A stretch of DNA of 12,440 nt from SAR324 cluster bacterium (GCA_012797725.1 JAAZON010000550.1:1-12440); one strand, 5' to 3'; positions 1 to 7,518 are shown, counted from the first letter of the stretch. Translations and numbers: made by a program. The notes: a model not told the origin generated them from the sequence alone.

Positions 1-134
1 TGTCTGTTTTGATAGATAACTTCCGCGCCAGGAGCTCGTTTCTCAAATCCTTCGAAAATCGTAAAATTCTTGTTAGAGATCCAGAAATCACTAGTATACC
101 AATGGAAATACTTCAAAAGAAAAGACAAGTCTGA
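1..134 (+). CDS. C-terminal end of an unidentified protein, truncated by the window edge
   Basis: Frame 3 is open from the first base of the window to a TGA at 132-134, giving 43 complete residues that begin SVLIDNFRARSSFLKSFENR and end QKKRQV. The charged, balanced composition reads like a genuine soluble protein tail. No start codon is expected because the gene would begin left of the window. A hairpin region with a T-run lies 20-60 bases past the stop, as expected for the end of a transcription unit. I do not recognise the family. A chance open frame of this length remains possible. A TTG-initiated frame at 70-294 overlaps this stretch and looks less protein-like. Confidence 0.45.
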   Translation, partial: SVLIDNFRARSSFLKSFENRKILVRDPEITSIPMEILQKKRQV

Positions 135-152
135 TTTTCACTTGGTTTCTTC

Positions 153-197
153 CTCCGCAAGCCGGAGTCTCCAAAAGGAGCCAACTTTTGTTTTTTT
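153..197 (+). terminator. Possible intrinsic terminator between convergent genes
   Basis: A 5-bp stem (CTCCG 153-157, CGGAG 163-167, loop CAAGC) is followed by a second small stem (CTCC 169-172, GGAG 177-180, loop AAAA) and then a T-rich tract at 186-197. TTGG upstream can also pair with CCAA at 181-184, giving a longer alternative fold. The position, after the + strand stop at 134 and before the minus-strand pseudogene end at 241, suits a terminator. The short stems make the call tentative. Confidence 0.4.
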
Positions 198-240
198 ATT
201 TCACTTGGAGCATATAAACAGAAAGTCCACAAAAAAAATC

Positions 241-751
241 TCATTGGACAATGAAAGTTTCCTTTACTTCATAGTCAAAGGGCTCGTCGCATGAAAGTCC
301 CGCACCAACACTCACATACACAACTCCCCCACCACTCCTAACCCCTTCGATTTCCAGGGCTATTTCCTACTGGAAGCTGCCAATATCTAGCTCGGACGAG
401 GCGTTGTCATTCTGGAACTCTTTCTATCCTATGTCGTACAAAAGACGCGTGGTGCCATCAGGGCACTCCTTAAGTTCAGTCTCCAAATGCTCAGAGCGTC
501 AATGCTTGAAGTCTCCTCAACATAGCGAAGCTCCTTTGGAAGCATTACTGTCAGAACAAGGCCGGTGGAATAGGAGGGAACTTCAAACTCAACCTTTATA
601 ATAGTGCTTTGCTGCTTTTCAAGGCTGTGATCTGAAGCCTTTATATTCGTTACCTCGGAATCAAATGCAGCACTAAAGCCCCATCACATGAGAGGAGTAA
701 AATGGAAAGAGTGGCGATGAAGATACTGCAACTGGTCATTGCTTTGAGCAT
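241..751 (-). pseudogene. Degraded lipoprotein gene with two frameshifts and two in-frame stops
   Basis: On the minus strand an ATG at 751-749 begins a typical lipoprotein signal peptide, starting MLKAMTSCSIFIATL and ending in the lipobox LLSC (Cys about residue 22). The reading then shifts frame at a run of four C (679-682 on the given strand) into FSAAFDSEVTNIKASDHS and a predicted beta-rich stretch that includes VMLPKELRYVEETSSID. A second shift near 490-500 leads to ETELKECPDGTTRLLYDIG, followed by a TAG (426-424), then KEFQNDNASSELDIGSFQ, another TAG (369-367), EIALEIEGVRSGGGVVYVSV, and the natural end ETFIVQ with TGA at 243-241. Joined together this is a protein of about 170 residues: an outer- or inner-membrane lipoprotein with one Ig-like or DUF11-like beta domain (fold assignment is inference). 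The joined frames make sense across four lesions, so decay is more likely than sequencing error. The gene is convergent with the + strand tail at 1-134. Confidence 0.72.
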
Positions 752-1023
752 TTTGCTCAAATGTCCATGAAATGAAAAAATGTAAGACATACAAAAAAAA
801 TTGCACACCGTCCACAAAGAAAGCCTCTCTAGTTATTAACTTGATTTTTCAAATTTTCTTAACTTCTAACGGTATGAGATTTCTAAATCGGAAGATGTAA
901 ATTTAAATGATAATTCAAAATATCAAGTCAATAAAGCGCAATGATTTGGTGCATCTGTTTGTGCCCCAATACAAATATCATGGCCTGAATAGTAGCAAAT
1001 GGAAGTTTGTCTTAGGGAAACTC
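752..1023. other. AT-rich intergenic region, nothing recognised
   Basis: This stretch lies between the broken lipoprotein gene and the inverted repeat behind the polysaccharide operon. It is strongly AT-rich and frequently interrupted by stops in all frames. The longest readable piece is a minus-strand frame of about 23 codons without supporting signals. I see no RNA gene or repeat. It may once have held the promoter of the decayed lipoprotein gene. Confidence 0.5.
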
Positions 1024-1055
1024 GGAGTGATTAGGCCCAACGACACAATCACTCC
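1024..1055 (-). terminator. Inverted repeat behind the polysaccharide operon, possible terminator
   Basis: GGAGTGATT at 1024-1032 is perfectly complementary to AATCACTCC at 1047-1055 (9-bp stem, 14-base loop). It lies 18 bases beyond the TGA of the last gene of the minus-strand operon, the expected place for transcription to end. The sequence that follows in the direction of transcription (GAGTTTCCC) lacks a clear U-run, so it may be a weak or Rho-assisted terminator, or a 3' end stabilising hairpin. Confidence 0.5.
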
Positions 1056-1073
1056 TTGAGCGTTGCTTACGTC

Positions 1074-2009
1074 TCACTTTGTACAGACGGAAGGACGCTT
1101 CTCCGCAAGCCAAAAGAAGTAGCCAAATAATGCGATTAAATAGGATTTAGCTCTAAGAACTATGGCAATTCCCATGGCGACGGCGGGACTTGCCCCAACT
1201 GATTGCAAGAAAAAGATCCATGCACCTTCTTGGAGGCCTAAACCATTTGGAGAAATAGGGATGGCACCTATAACCAAAATTAGTGGCAACACAACAACAA
1301 GTTCAAAAAATGGCGGATTGTACCAACCAACTGCAATTGCAGCCACAATGGTGTTCACAACTGTGAGCAAGTGATAAGCAAACGAGAAAAGCAGCGCCTT
1401 TGCTACTAAATTGCAATCTCGTCTTGCCAAATTAAGAGCATCTTGGATCTTAAAGAGGTGCTTGGTCATCGGACGAAGCAGAGAATATCTTTCCAAAAAA
1501 CCTATAACACGTGTTGAAAGTGCAACTATAAAAACGGCAACCAATCCAAGGCCTATTAATATCATGGAAACTTTAATCTGCCAGGGCACAAAGCTTCTTA
1601 AAAATGATGCTGCAATTCCAAGACTAATCATTGCAACCAGACCTGTGTAACGTTCAAGAATAGTTGCGGCCAAGGCTTCGTGCTGACCCACAGCCCTTCC
1701 GATATACCAGCTACGAACTGCATCTCCGGCTAAGTAGGATGGAAGTACCAAGTTTGCAAAATACCCTACTATATATAGTCTAAAAAGCCGCCAGACTGGC
1801 ACCCTTCCCCCAAGAACTTCCAGGAAAAGTCCCCATTTAAAAGCACTTACATAGATAAGCACTATCGACATCAAGATAAGATAGATTATGATCTCAACAC
1901 TGAAATTAGAGAATGTAGCAAGAACCTTTCGCAGATCAACGAGCCAAAGCAGGAAAACAAATACTGTCAGCCCGAAGACTGTTCGGAGAAACTTTGAATT
2001 AATTTTCAT
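1074..2009 (-). CDS. LPG_synthase_TM / UPF0104-type integral membrane protein
   Basis: This 311-residue, highly hydrophobic protein has about seven to eight predicted membrane segments. It carries the conserved stretches of the lysylphosphatidylglycerol synthase transmembrane family (PF03706, formerly UPF0104): LPSYLAGDAVRSWYIGR in the first third, an ERYTGL motif after the next helix, and PISPNGLGLQEGAW near the C-terminus. It lacks the C-terminal aminoacyl-transferase domain of MprF, as is usual for the short members that sit in polysaccharide and glycolipid loci, where a lipid or lipid-linked sugar translocation role is suspected but not established. I chose the ATG at 2009, which overlaps the TGA of the upstream gene (ATGA at 2009-2006). 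A longer reading from 2039 adds ten residues inside the upstream gene and has no better support. It is the last gene of the operon. Confidence 0.88.
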   Translation of the reverse strand: MKINSKFLRTVFGLTVFVFLLWLVDLRKVLATFSNFSVEIIIYLILMSIVLIYVSAFKWGLFLEVLGGRVPVWRLFRLYIVGYFANLVLPSYLAGDAVRSWYIGRAVGQHEALAATILERYTGLVAMISLGIAASFLRSFVPWQIKVSMILIGLGLVAVFIVALSTRVIGFLERYSLLRPMTKHLFKIQDALNLARRDCNLVAKALLFSFAYHLLTVVNTIVAAIAVGWYNPPFFELVVVLPLILVIGAIPISPNGLGLQEGAWIFFLQSVGASPAVAMGIAIVLRAKSYLIALFGYFFWLAEKRPSVCTK

Positions 2010-4006
2010 TCGTAAAATCGAAGCTCCGCAATTGACCAATCTAGTATTGGATGCTCTCCTGTTTCAACAAATCTAAAACCTTTGGCGAGTACCGGTTTAA
2101 GATAAAGCATGGAATCATCCTTGCAGGCAGTATGGCTATACGCAAGGTAGCCTATAGCTGCATAGTCTTCCTTAGATAATACAAGCATTTCATTTCCATC
2201 AGGATTTATTGCGTAGATTTCAAGCCCTCTTGGAAAATCATGAGCCCACTCTCCTAGACAATAGGCTATAGCCCTAATAGTGCGAGGTTCATCAAATAAT
2301 ACTTGAAAGGACATGCCTTTTGATTGGGGCTTGGCCGATGGCCACCGAGTCTGCAAGTCTCCGTCAATTGCCTGCCCCGCCCGTTCTGTATTCTCAGTCG
2401 AACTTGCATGCATTCCGACTTCAACTTGACGAAGGTCATTGTACGGCCTTTTAAGATTATACAAGACCACATAACCAGACACTTGCACTTGTTCAAATGA
2501 AATGCCTAAACGCTCAAGCCCTTGTTTAACAATTTCGGCTTGCTTCGGTGTGAGCAAAAATGGAATTCGATCAAGGCCAAATCGCATACCCTCTTCCTCG
2601 TAAGAAGGGATTCTTGCTTGAAGCGGGTCTTGAAATACGACAAAGCGAATTCTTTCCTTGGTTTCGAAGGCAAGTTTGTATCCAATCCAGTAATTAGTCC
2701 TGACCCATCTGATGCCTTTACCGTCCAACCATCGAATAAGCTCTTGATGATCTCTCGATACACGCTCCCCCTTAAAGACAAAAGGCTCTCCAGGAATTGC
2801 CCTCCGGCCTGGATACGAAGAAAAAACATTTATCACAAGCACAAAGACAAACAAGAGTGTAGGAACTACCTGCACTCTTTGCTGCATACAACTCAATGTA
2901 ATACCAAGTAGTGGAAATATAGCAACGTACATTGGCAGGAGATAACGAGGCGCTTGTACAAGCCACCCAAAAGAGCTAAGCGCAAAGATGCTCGCACAAC
3001 TAATAATCAAAAGAATAAGAAGCTCTACGGGATTTTGACTATCAACTTCGAGCTTGAACAATCTGGCAATAGAGCTAAATCGGCAACCGAGTAAAAACAG
3101 TGCCATGACTCCATAAACGCAGTACATCACAAGTGTGGCACCGCTAAAGTACTCGGTTTCAGCCCAGAAGGGCTTTGCCCCAAGAAGTATTGGAATTGAG
3201 GTGCTAAACAAGCCCTTCATATGGTCGAAAGCTTCGTGGAGTGATGCTGCATTGAACATCCCAAAAGAAGCAAAGTCATGTCCCAAGTTATAGACCCAGA
3301 AGGGGATACTTCCTGCAATAAAGCTTAAAACACCCAAAATAAAAATTGATAGGAATTTTTTAATTTTGTCGAAGAAATAAGCATCTTCAAGATAAATACA
3401 TTTAGAAAAAACAGCAAAGGCAATTGGCGGCACAAAGTAAACAATCTGATTATTAACCCACCAACCAGTTCCAATTAGAAGTCCAATTGGAACAATAGCA
3501 ATCGAGCGAGGATCCTTAAGCTTCAACCATCTTACGCTAAAAAGCATAGCAAGGGCCCCAATTACCAATATCTCAATAAATCCGCCTCGAGCCTTTGCGC
3601 TCCAGACCACAAGAGCGGCTGGTCCAATAGCAGCAAGGATGGCTGAAATCCGTGCGGCTTGGCGATTCCAAATTTCCTTAGCCAAGATATAACACTGAAT
3701 GATGAATATAAGAGAGAAAAAGAGAGGCACTAGCTTGAGGGCTACACTGTTTACTCCGAAAATCATAAAAGACCAGCTTGCAAGAACCGCCTCCAGGCTC
3801 CCCATATAATGCTGGCCATAATAGAAAACAGGCATTTGTTGGCCCTCAAGGATATGTTTCGCCATTAAACCCACTATGGCTTCATCCGCATCAATGACAT
3901 ACTGACTGGCTATGATGACATCCATGCGAAGGAGCAGTCCACATAGAAGGGCAATTGCTAGAAAGAGCCAATCCCTCTCCTTATGCTCTGGTGAATCGAT
4001 CCTCAT
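2006..4006 (-). CDS. GT39/ArnT-like membrane glycosyltransferase with C-terminal galactose-binding-like domain
   Basis: This 666-residue polytopic protein resembles the GT39/GT83 superfamily (PMT/ArnT/RgtA type). After the first membrane helix comes the motif D-A-D-E (Asp39, Asp41, Glu42), which in this superfamily marks the periplasmic catalytic loop, followed by VGLMAKHILEGQQMPVFYYG. About ten further helices fill residues 70-400. Family members use a polyprenyl-phosphate sugar and act on the periplasmic face; donor and acceptor here cannot be read from sequence. From about residue 520 the protein turns soluble and carries AIDGDLQTRW (about 546-555) and FDEPRTIRAI, the pattern of a discoidin/F5-8 type C or related galactose-binding beta-sandwich. 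The domain is probably periplasmic and may hold the acceptor glycan (inference). The ATG at 4006 overlaps the stop of the upstream GT4 gene (ATGA), and its own TGA overlaps the next start, so translation of the three genes is probably coupled. Confidence 0.85.
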   Translation of the reverse strand: MRIDSPEHKERDWLFLAIALLCGLLLRMDVIIASQYVIDADEAIVGLMAKHILEGQQMPVFYYGQHYMGSLEAVLASWSFMIFGVNSVALKLVPLFFSLIFIIQCYILAKEIWNRQAARISAILAAIGPAALVVWSAKARGGFIEILVIGALAMLFSVRWLKLKDPRSIAIVPIGLLIGTGWWVNNQIVYFVPPIAFAVFSKCIYLEDAYFFDKIKKFLSIFILGVLSFIAGSIPFWVYNLGHDFASFGMFNAASLHEAFDHMKGLFSTSIPILLGAKPFWAETEYFSGATLVMYCVYGVMALFLLGCRFSSIARLFKLEVDSQNPVELLILLIISCASIFALSSFGWLVQAPRYLLPMYVAIFPLLGITLSCMQQRVQVVPTLLFVFVLVINVFSSYPGRRAIPGEPFVFKGERVSRDHQELIRWLDGKGIRWVRTNYWIGYKLAFETKERIRFVVFQDPLQARIPSYEEEGMRFGLDRIPFLLTPKQAEIVKQGLERLGISFEQVQVSGYVVLYNLKRPYNDLRQVEVGMHASSTENTERAGQAIDGDLQTRWPSAKPQSKGMSFQVLFDEPRTIRAIAYCLGEWAHDFPRGLEIYAINPDGNEMLVLSKEDYAAIGYLAYSHTACKDDSMLYLKPVLAKGFRFVETGEHPILDWSIAELRFYE

Positions 4007-5169
4007 CTCAACAAAAGCTTCCTATATACCTCAACTGTTTTTTGCCCTGTTGTTGACCAGCTATATTGCCTTGCTCTCAGCCTGCCCTTTTCAGAAAGGG
4101 AGGCCGCAAAATACTCGTCAGTTAAAATTTTCACTAAAGCATCCGACGCTTCTTCAATGTTATGTGGATTAACAAGTACTGCCCCATCACCTAAGACTTC
4201 TGGCATCGCCGAGCTGTTGGAGCTAATAACCGGAATTCCTGAAGCCATCGCCTCTAATGGTGGCAAGCCGAAGCCTTCGTAAAGACTAGGAAAACAAAAA
4301 GCAGAACTAATTGAAAAGAGTTTCAACAAATCCTCGTCGTTTAAATACCCAGTAAAATACACTGACTCGCTCAGGTTGTGTTCTTTAATCAGAGCTTGCA
4401 CCTTAGGATATTGTTCGTCAGAACTAACATCTCCAGCTATTACAAGTATAGGTCTCTTAGCATCCGGCTCAATAAAATGGCCCCTCGCCCTTTTAAATAT
4501 TTCTATTAGACCTTTTATGTTCTTTCTTTGGTCTATGCCTCCAAGATAGAGAACTATTGGAACTTCCACGGGTAAGCCTAGCTTTAAACGCTGCGTTGTC
4601 TCATCCAAGACTTTTTTGACTTCGAAGAATTTCTGGTCAACCCCAAGGGGAGTCACCGCTAATTTTTCATCCGCAACGCCAAGTATCCTCTGCACATCCT
4701 TTGCCGTATTTTCACTGATACATAAAATCATACTGGCATTCTTTATAGATTCACATTCCAACCAACGTGCAAAGTGAAAACGCCAAGAGGGTTTTTCAGC
4801 CTTGTAAAGATCTTCAAATATTATAGGTATCAAATCGAGCACTGTTACCACATAAGGACAAGGGCACCAGGCTGGCGCATCAATGTGGGCTGGAAAATGA
4901 AGAAGTTCAGCCCCAAGAGCCTTGAATGCAAAAGGGCCAATGCATTGCTGCCTAATAGTTGTACGACCAAAAGGAAACAGATTAATAAACTCTGAAAAAC
5001 TGTTCTTGTTCAGAGCCTCAAGGCTACTAAAGGCCTTTACAAAAAAATCTTCAGGCGGATTGGCTCTAAAATAAGAATCTAACTCTCTCACATAGCGCCC
5101 TATTCCTCGCGATGAATGTGCTTTGAATGATGGATTCAGTGCTGCTATGTCAAATGCTAAGGTCTTCAT
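4003..5169 (-). CDS. GT4-family glycosyltransferase (GT-B fold), MtfB/WbaZ-like
   Basis: This 388-residue cytoplasmic glycosyltransferase probably transfers a nucleotide-activated sugar, possibly mannose, to a lipid-linked polysaccharide. The N-terminal domain has RGIGRYVREL (residues 21-30), typical of the mannosyltransferase B-like branch, and the linker has ISENTAKDVQRIL. The C-terminal Glycos_transf_1 domain has LGGIDQRKN (209-217), where phosphate contacts are made, and the EX7E retaining-transferase motif as Glu298 and Glu306 in YEGFGLPPLEAM. The length is normal for the family. Translation starts at the ATG at 5169; no clear Shine-Dalgarno sequence precedes it. It overlaps the GT39-like gene by 4 bp and is separated from the preceding GT4 gene by 103 bp. 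The sugar specificity is inferred from family resemblance only. Confidence 0.92.
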   Translation of the reverse strand: MKTLAFDIAALNPSFKAHSSRGIGRYVRELDSYFRANPPEDFFVKAFSSLEALNKNSFSEFINLFPFGRTTIRQQCIGPFAFKALGAELLHFPAHIDAPAWCPCPYVVTVLDLIPIIFEDLYKAEKPSWRFHFARWLECESIKNASMILCISENTAKDVQRILGVADEKLAVTPLGVDQKFFEVKKVLDETTQRLKLGLPVEVPIVLYLGGIDQRKNIKGLIEIFKRARGHFIEPDAKRPILVIAGDVSSDEQYPKVQALIKEHNLSESVYFTGYLNDEDLLKLFSISSAFCFPSLYEGFGLPPLEAMASGIPVISSNSSAMPEVLGDGAVLVNPHNIEEASDALVKILTDEYFAASLSEKGRLRARQYSWSTTGQKTVEVYRKLLLR

Positions 5170-5272
5170 AGGGCAAGACGAATGTTCAAAAATTTATCCC
5201 TCAAATAAGTTTTTCACTTAAAACTTCACATCTGTATCATACGAAATAAATTTTTAAGGGCGGCCCATCCTT
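5170..5272. other. Intra-operon gap with small AT-rich hairpin
   Basis: This is the only sizeable gap in the polysaccharide operon. It contains a 7-bp A/T-rich inverted repeat (AAGTTTT 5207-5213, AAAACTT 5220-5226) and, on the coding strand, a TATGAT hexamer that could act as an internal -10 box, although no convincing -35 box lies 16-18 bases upstream. It may be a weak internal promoter or mRNA processing site, or simply a spacer. Confidence 0.3.
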
Positions 5273-6331
5273 CTAATTAATCCTAAAAATCTGCCTCACT
5301 TTTTCTCTAAATACTTCAAACGAAAGCTTGACCTCTCGTTTCTTTCCAGCCTCAATAAGTTGCCTTCGTAAAGTTGCATCCTCTGCGACCTTGTTAATCA
5401 GCTCCGCAAGTTCTGCATGCTTCTTTTCACAGACCAAGATCCCTGCATCGCCCATGGTTTCTGGAATTGCCGATGATGCGTAAGCTATGACAGGTAGTCC
5501 AAAATGCATTGCTTCCACTAGTGGGAGGCAAAAGCCCTCATGTTCACTCATACACACATATACATCGGAAGCTTCATACATGGAGCGTAGTTCTTCATCT
5601 GAAAGGCACCCGACAAAGTGCACTACGTCTCTAAGGTGGAGTTCATGAACCAATCGCTTCAAGGCAAAAGAATAGAGTTCCGTATCGATATCTATCCCAA
5701 CCAGCCAGAGATGACTGTTCTTGTTAATATGATAATAGAGAAAATAAAAACTTTTGATTATATCTTCTATGCATTTGTTAGGTGCAAGTCTCCCAACATG
5801 AAGGACATTGAAGTTGCTTGATGTTTTCAACAGCTTATATATCCCAGGGTTTCTCTCCTTAGCCCATCGATTTGGATCAACGGGGAGACTCAAGACCTCT
5901 GCATTAAAACCAAGACTCTGCAATTCTTGGGCATTAAAAGAGGAATCGGCTAAAAGTCTACCAGCGATCCTACAAAGATCCGGTAGTTCTTTTAGTCCTT
6001 GATTAATATCGCTTGAGATTCTTGGATTAATGCCTTCAAACCATCTTGCTGGCGTAAGATTGTGATAGATTATTGTTTTTTCTATTCCTTCCGCATTTTT
6101 AAAAAGAGTATTAATTGGACTTCCAAGTGAATAATGAAGGATCACCTCACCGGACAAGTTCCTTGGAATATTTCTATAATCCTTCACGGAGCTCTTGTAA
6201 TGAGGGTGAACATTAATAGCATAAACTTCAGATTCAAAGCCCGATTCTTTAAACACCCTATCGAATGCCAAGACTTCCGATGAAATCGCATCGCCATAAC
6301 TTAAGGTATGAAGTAACTGATAAATCTTCAT
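5273..6331 (-). CDS. GT4-family glycosyltransferase (GT-B fold)
   Basis: This 352-residue cytoplasmic glycosyltransferase should act early in glycan assembly, given its place directly after the export permease. The N-terminal YGDAISSEVLAFDRVFKESG (residues 12-31) matches the acceptor-side start of a GT4 branch common in bacterial polysaccharide clusters. IIYHNLTPARWF (87-98) lies in the Rossmann-like first domain. The C-terminal domain has HVGRLAPNKCIED (178-190) for nucleotide-sugar phosphate contact and the EX7E motif as Glu265 and Glu273 in HEGFCLPLVEAM. The start is the ATG at 6331, 12 bases after the TAA of the permease gene, with a weak GAG about eight bases upstream. The protein is paralogous in fold to the other GT4 enzyme of this operon but the two are not close copies. 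Confidence 0.92.
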   Translation of the reverse strand: MKIYQLLHTLSYGDAISSEVLAFDRVFKESGFESEVYAINVHPHYKSSVKDYRNIPRNLSGEVILHYSLGSPINTLFKNAEGIEKTIIYHNLTPARWFEGINPRISSDINQGLKELPDLCRIAGRLLADSSFNAQELQSLGFNAEVLSLPVDPNRWAKERNPGIYKLLKTSSNFNVLHVGRLAPNKCIEDIIKSFYFLYYHINKNSHLWLVGIDIDTELYSFALKRLVHELHLRDVVHFVGCLSDEELRSMYEASDVYVCMSEHEGFCLPLVEAMHFGLPVIAYASSAIPETMGDAGILVCEKKHAELAELINKVAEDATLRRQLIEAGKKREVKLSFEVFREKVRQIFRIN

Positions 6332-6343
6332 TAAATCTCAAAT

Positions 6344-7120
6344 TTAAAGAGCTTCAGCAAAACTTTCTTTGTAGCGCTCGTATATTAAATGCCCAATAAT
6401 TAAAAGCATTCCAATCCATGCGCACACATAAACAACTGTGTTCAAAGGCGGTAGTTTACCTTCCAAAATAAGATCATGGTAAAAGGTCGTCATTGCTGCG
6501 AGTGGATTCAGCACTAGCGTGAATTTCAATTTTGCGGGGACTGCCTCAGGTGGATATATAATCGGACATAGAAAAAACACAAAGGTCAAAATATTACCCA
6601 ATAAATGCTGCACATCTCGAAAATAAACATTCAGCGAACTCAAAGCCAAGGATGCACCATAGAGGAAAATTAACTGTAAAAACAGAACAAGTGGTAACAA
6701 AAGCAAAGTCCAATGAAAAGTAAGGCCGCTAAAGAGCATAAATATAAATAGTAATGGGAGGGAAAGCAGAAAGTTTACGAAGTTAACAAGAATAGATACC
6801 AAAGGAAGCACATGTGCTGGGAACATTGATTTAGTTATAAGATGACCACTTCCAGCAATTGATGAAGTTGCCTCCTGCAAAGCACTAGCAAACCAAAGCC
6901 ATGGCAACAAACCTACAAAAAGAAAAATTGCATAGTTTGGCTGATCAAAACGCATGTAGTAGCGAAAGACCAGTGTATAAACCAACATTAGAAAAAGTGG
7001 ATTGAGTATAGACCATAGAAAGCCCAGTATTGACCCTCTATATCGGCTAGATAAATGCCGAACCACCAATGCGGATATTAGCGCCCTATATCTATAAAGA
7101 GCCTTTAAATTCTCAACCAT
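6344..7120 (-). CDS. wzm: ABC-2 type polysaccharide export permease (Wzm-like)
   Basis: This 258-residue inner-membrane protein is the channel half of an ABC transporter that exports lipid-linked O-antigen or related polysaccharide. The N-terminus carries the amphipathic segment and RHLSSRYRGSILGFLWSILN, the hallmark of the ABC2_membrane family (PF01061) in Wzm/KpsM/TagG proteins. Six membrane spans follow, with FVGLLPWLWFA in the second, YFRDVQHLLGN in the loop before the fifth, and PIIYPPEAVP in the re-entrant stretch. The start is the ATG at 7120, without an obvious Shine-Dalgarno sequence. It is the first gene of a five-gene minus-strand operon. The partner ATPase Wzt, normally the next gene, is absent from the window, so it must be encoded elsewhere or lost. 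wzm is used in the functional sense. Confidence 0.92.
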   Translation of the reverse strand: MVENLKALYRYRALISALVVRHLSSRYRGSILGFLWSILNPLFLMLVYTLVFRYYMRFDQPNYAIFLFVGLLPWLWFASALQEATSSIAGSGHLITKSMFPAHVLPLVSILVNFVNFLLSLPLLFIFMLFSGLTFHWTLLLLPLVLFLQLIFLYGASLALSSLNVYFRDVQHLLGNILTFVFFLCPIIYPPEAVPAKLKFTLVLNPLAAMTTFYHDLILEGKLPPLNTVVYVCAWIGMLLIIGHLIYERYKESFAEAL

Positions 7121-7152
7121 AAAGCACTATGACACTAAGCCCATTTTAAAGG

Positions 7153-7307
7153 GTGAACGGTTACAAGCATCTGTAAGCGTTCACGTCATTGCGAGCCTGT
7201 AACGGCGTGGCAATCTGGACTTACGGATGGCCACGGGTACTATCATGCTCTCGCAATGACGGTGTTGTCAGGGTGTTAGCAACCCACGTGAACGGATTCA
7301 AGCATCT
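7153..7307. repeat. Nested palindromic/direct repeat element (REP or MITE-like)
   Basis: Four layers of symmetry lie in 155 bp. (a) A hairpin at 7153-7184: GTGAACG pairs with CGTTCAC and TTACA with TGTAA, with one G-G mismatch. (b) A 12-bp perfect inverted repeat, CGTCATTGCGAG (7184-7195) and CTCGCAATGACG (7250-7261). (c) An inner CGTGGC (7206-7211) paired with GCCACG (7230-7235), extended by ATC/GAT. (d) A direct repeat of 20 bases, 7153-7172 against 7288-7307, identical at 18 positions. Palindromes with GTCATTGCGAG ends are known from intergenic DNA of many bacteria. The layout suggests an inserted non-autonomous element or a REP cluster. Confidence 0.72.
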
Positions 7308-7333
7308 ATGATTCCAAAAAAAAATGCAATAAT

Positions 7334-7362
7334 TTGACTATTTTGCAAGGGTTGCGCGTAAT
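7334..7362 (+). promoter_or_regulatory. Candidate sigma-70 promoter for the histidine kinase
   Basis: TTGACT (7334-7339, five of six matches to the -35 consensus) and CGTAAT (7357-7362, four of six to the -10) are separated by 17 bases, with a run of nine A (7316-7324) just upstream acting as a possible UP element. Transcription would start near 7369, leaving a 5' leader of about 130-150 bases. The leader contains a frame of about 52 codons (7334-7492) that I do not regard as a gene. Confidence 0.35.
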
Positions 7363-7518
7363 TGTTCATAAAGATGAGGATAAAGCCCTTAATGGGGCAA
7401 TTTGCGTTGCAAAGTCTTTACTTAAGCTAAGCTCTGCAGGGCTTTCCCTTACCAAATACTTGCCATATGCTTTAGTGTTTTTAGTCCATTAGGTGAATTG
7501 TTCTTTCTGGAAAAGCAA

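Larger units (their letters stand above)
7121..7497. other. Divergent intergenic region between the polysaccharide operon and the kinase
   Basis: These 377 bases separate the first gene of the minus-strand operon from the + strand kinase and must hold both promoters. Beside the nested repeat (7153-7307) and the promoter candidate (7334-7362), I see a TTAAAAT-like -10 box on the minus strand close to the permease start but no -35 box at a proper distance. No RNA gene was recognised. Confidence 0.5.

Noticed and set aside
70..294. Plus-strand frame of 74 codons from TTG
   Set aside because: It overlaps the better frame ending at 134 and the convergent lipoprotein remnant, has no ribosome binding site and an unlikely composition.
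404..601. Plus-strand frame of 65 codons
   Set aside because: It is the antisense shadow of the broken lipoprotein gene, whose translation is far more protein-like.
7334..7492. Small plus-strand frame (52 codons from TTG) just upstream of the kinase, with RVIVHKDEDKALNG
   Set aside because: It superficially resembles the start of a receiver domain but lacks the acidic pocket and continues into nothing recognisable. It overlaps the promoter candidate and has no good start.
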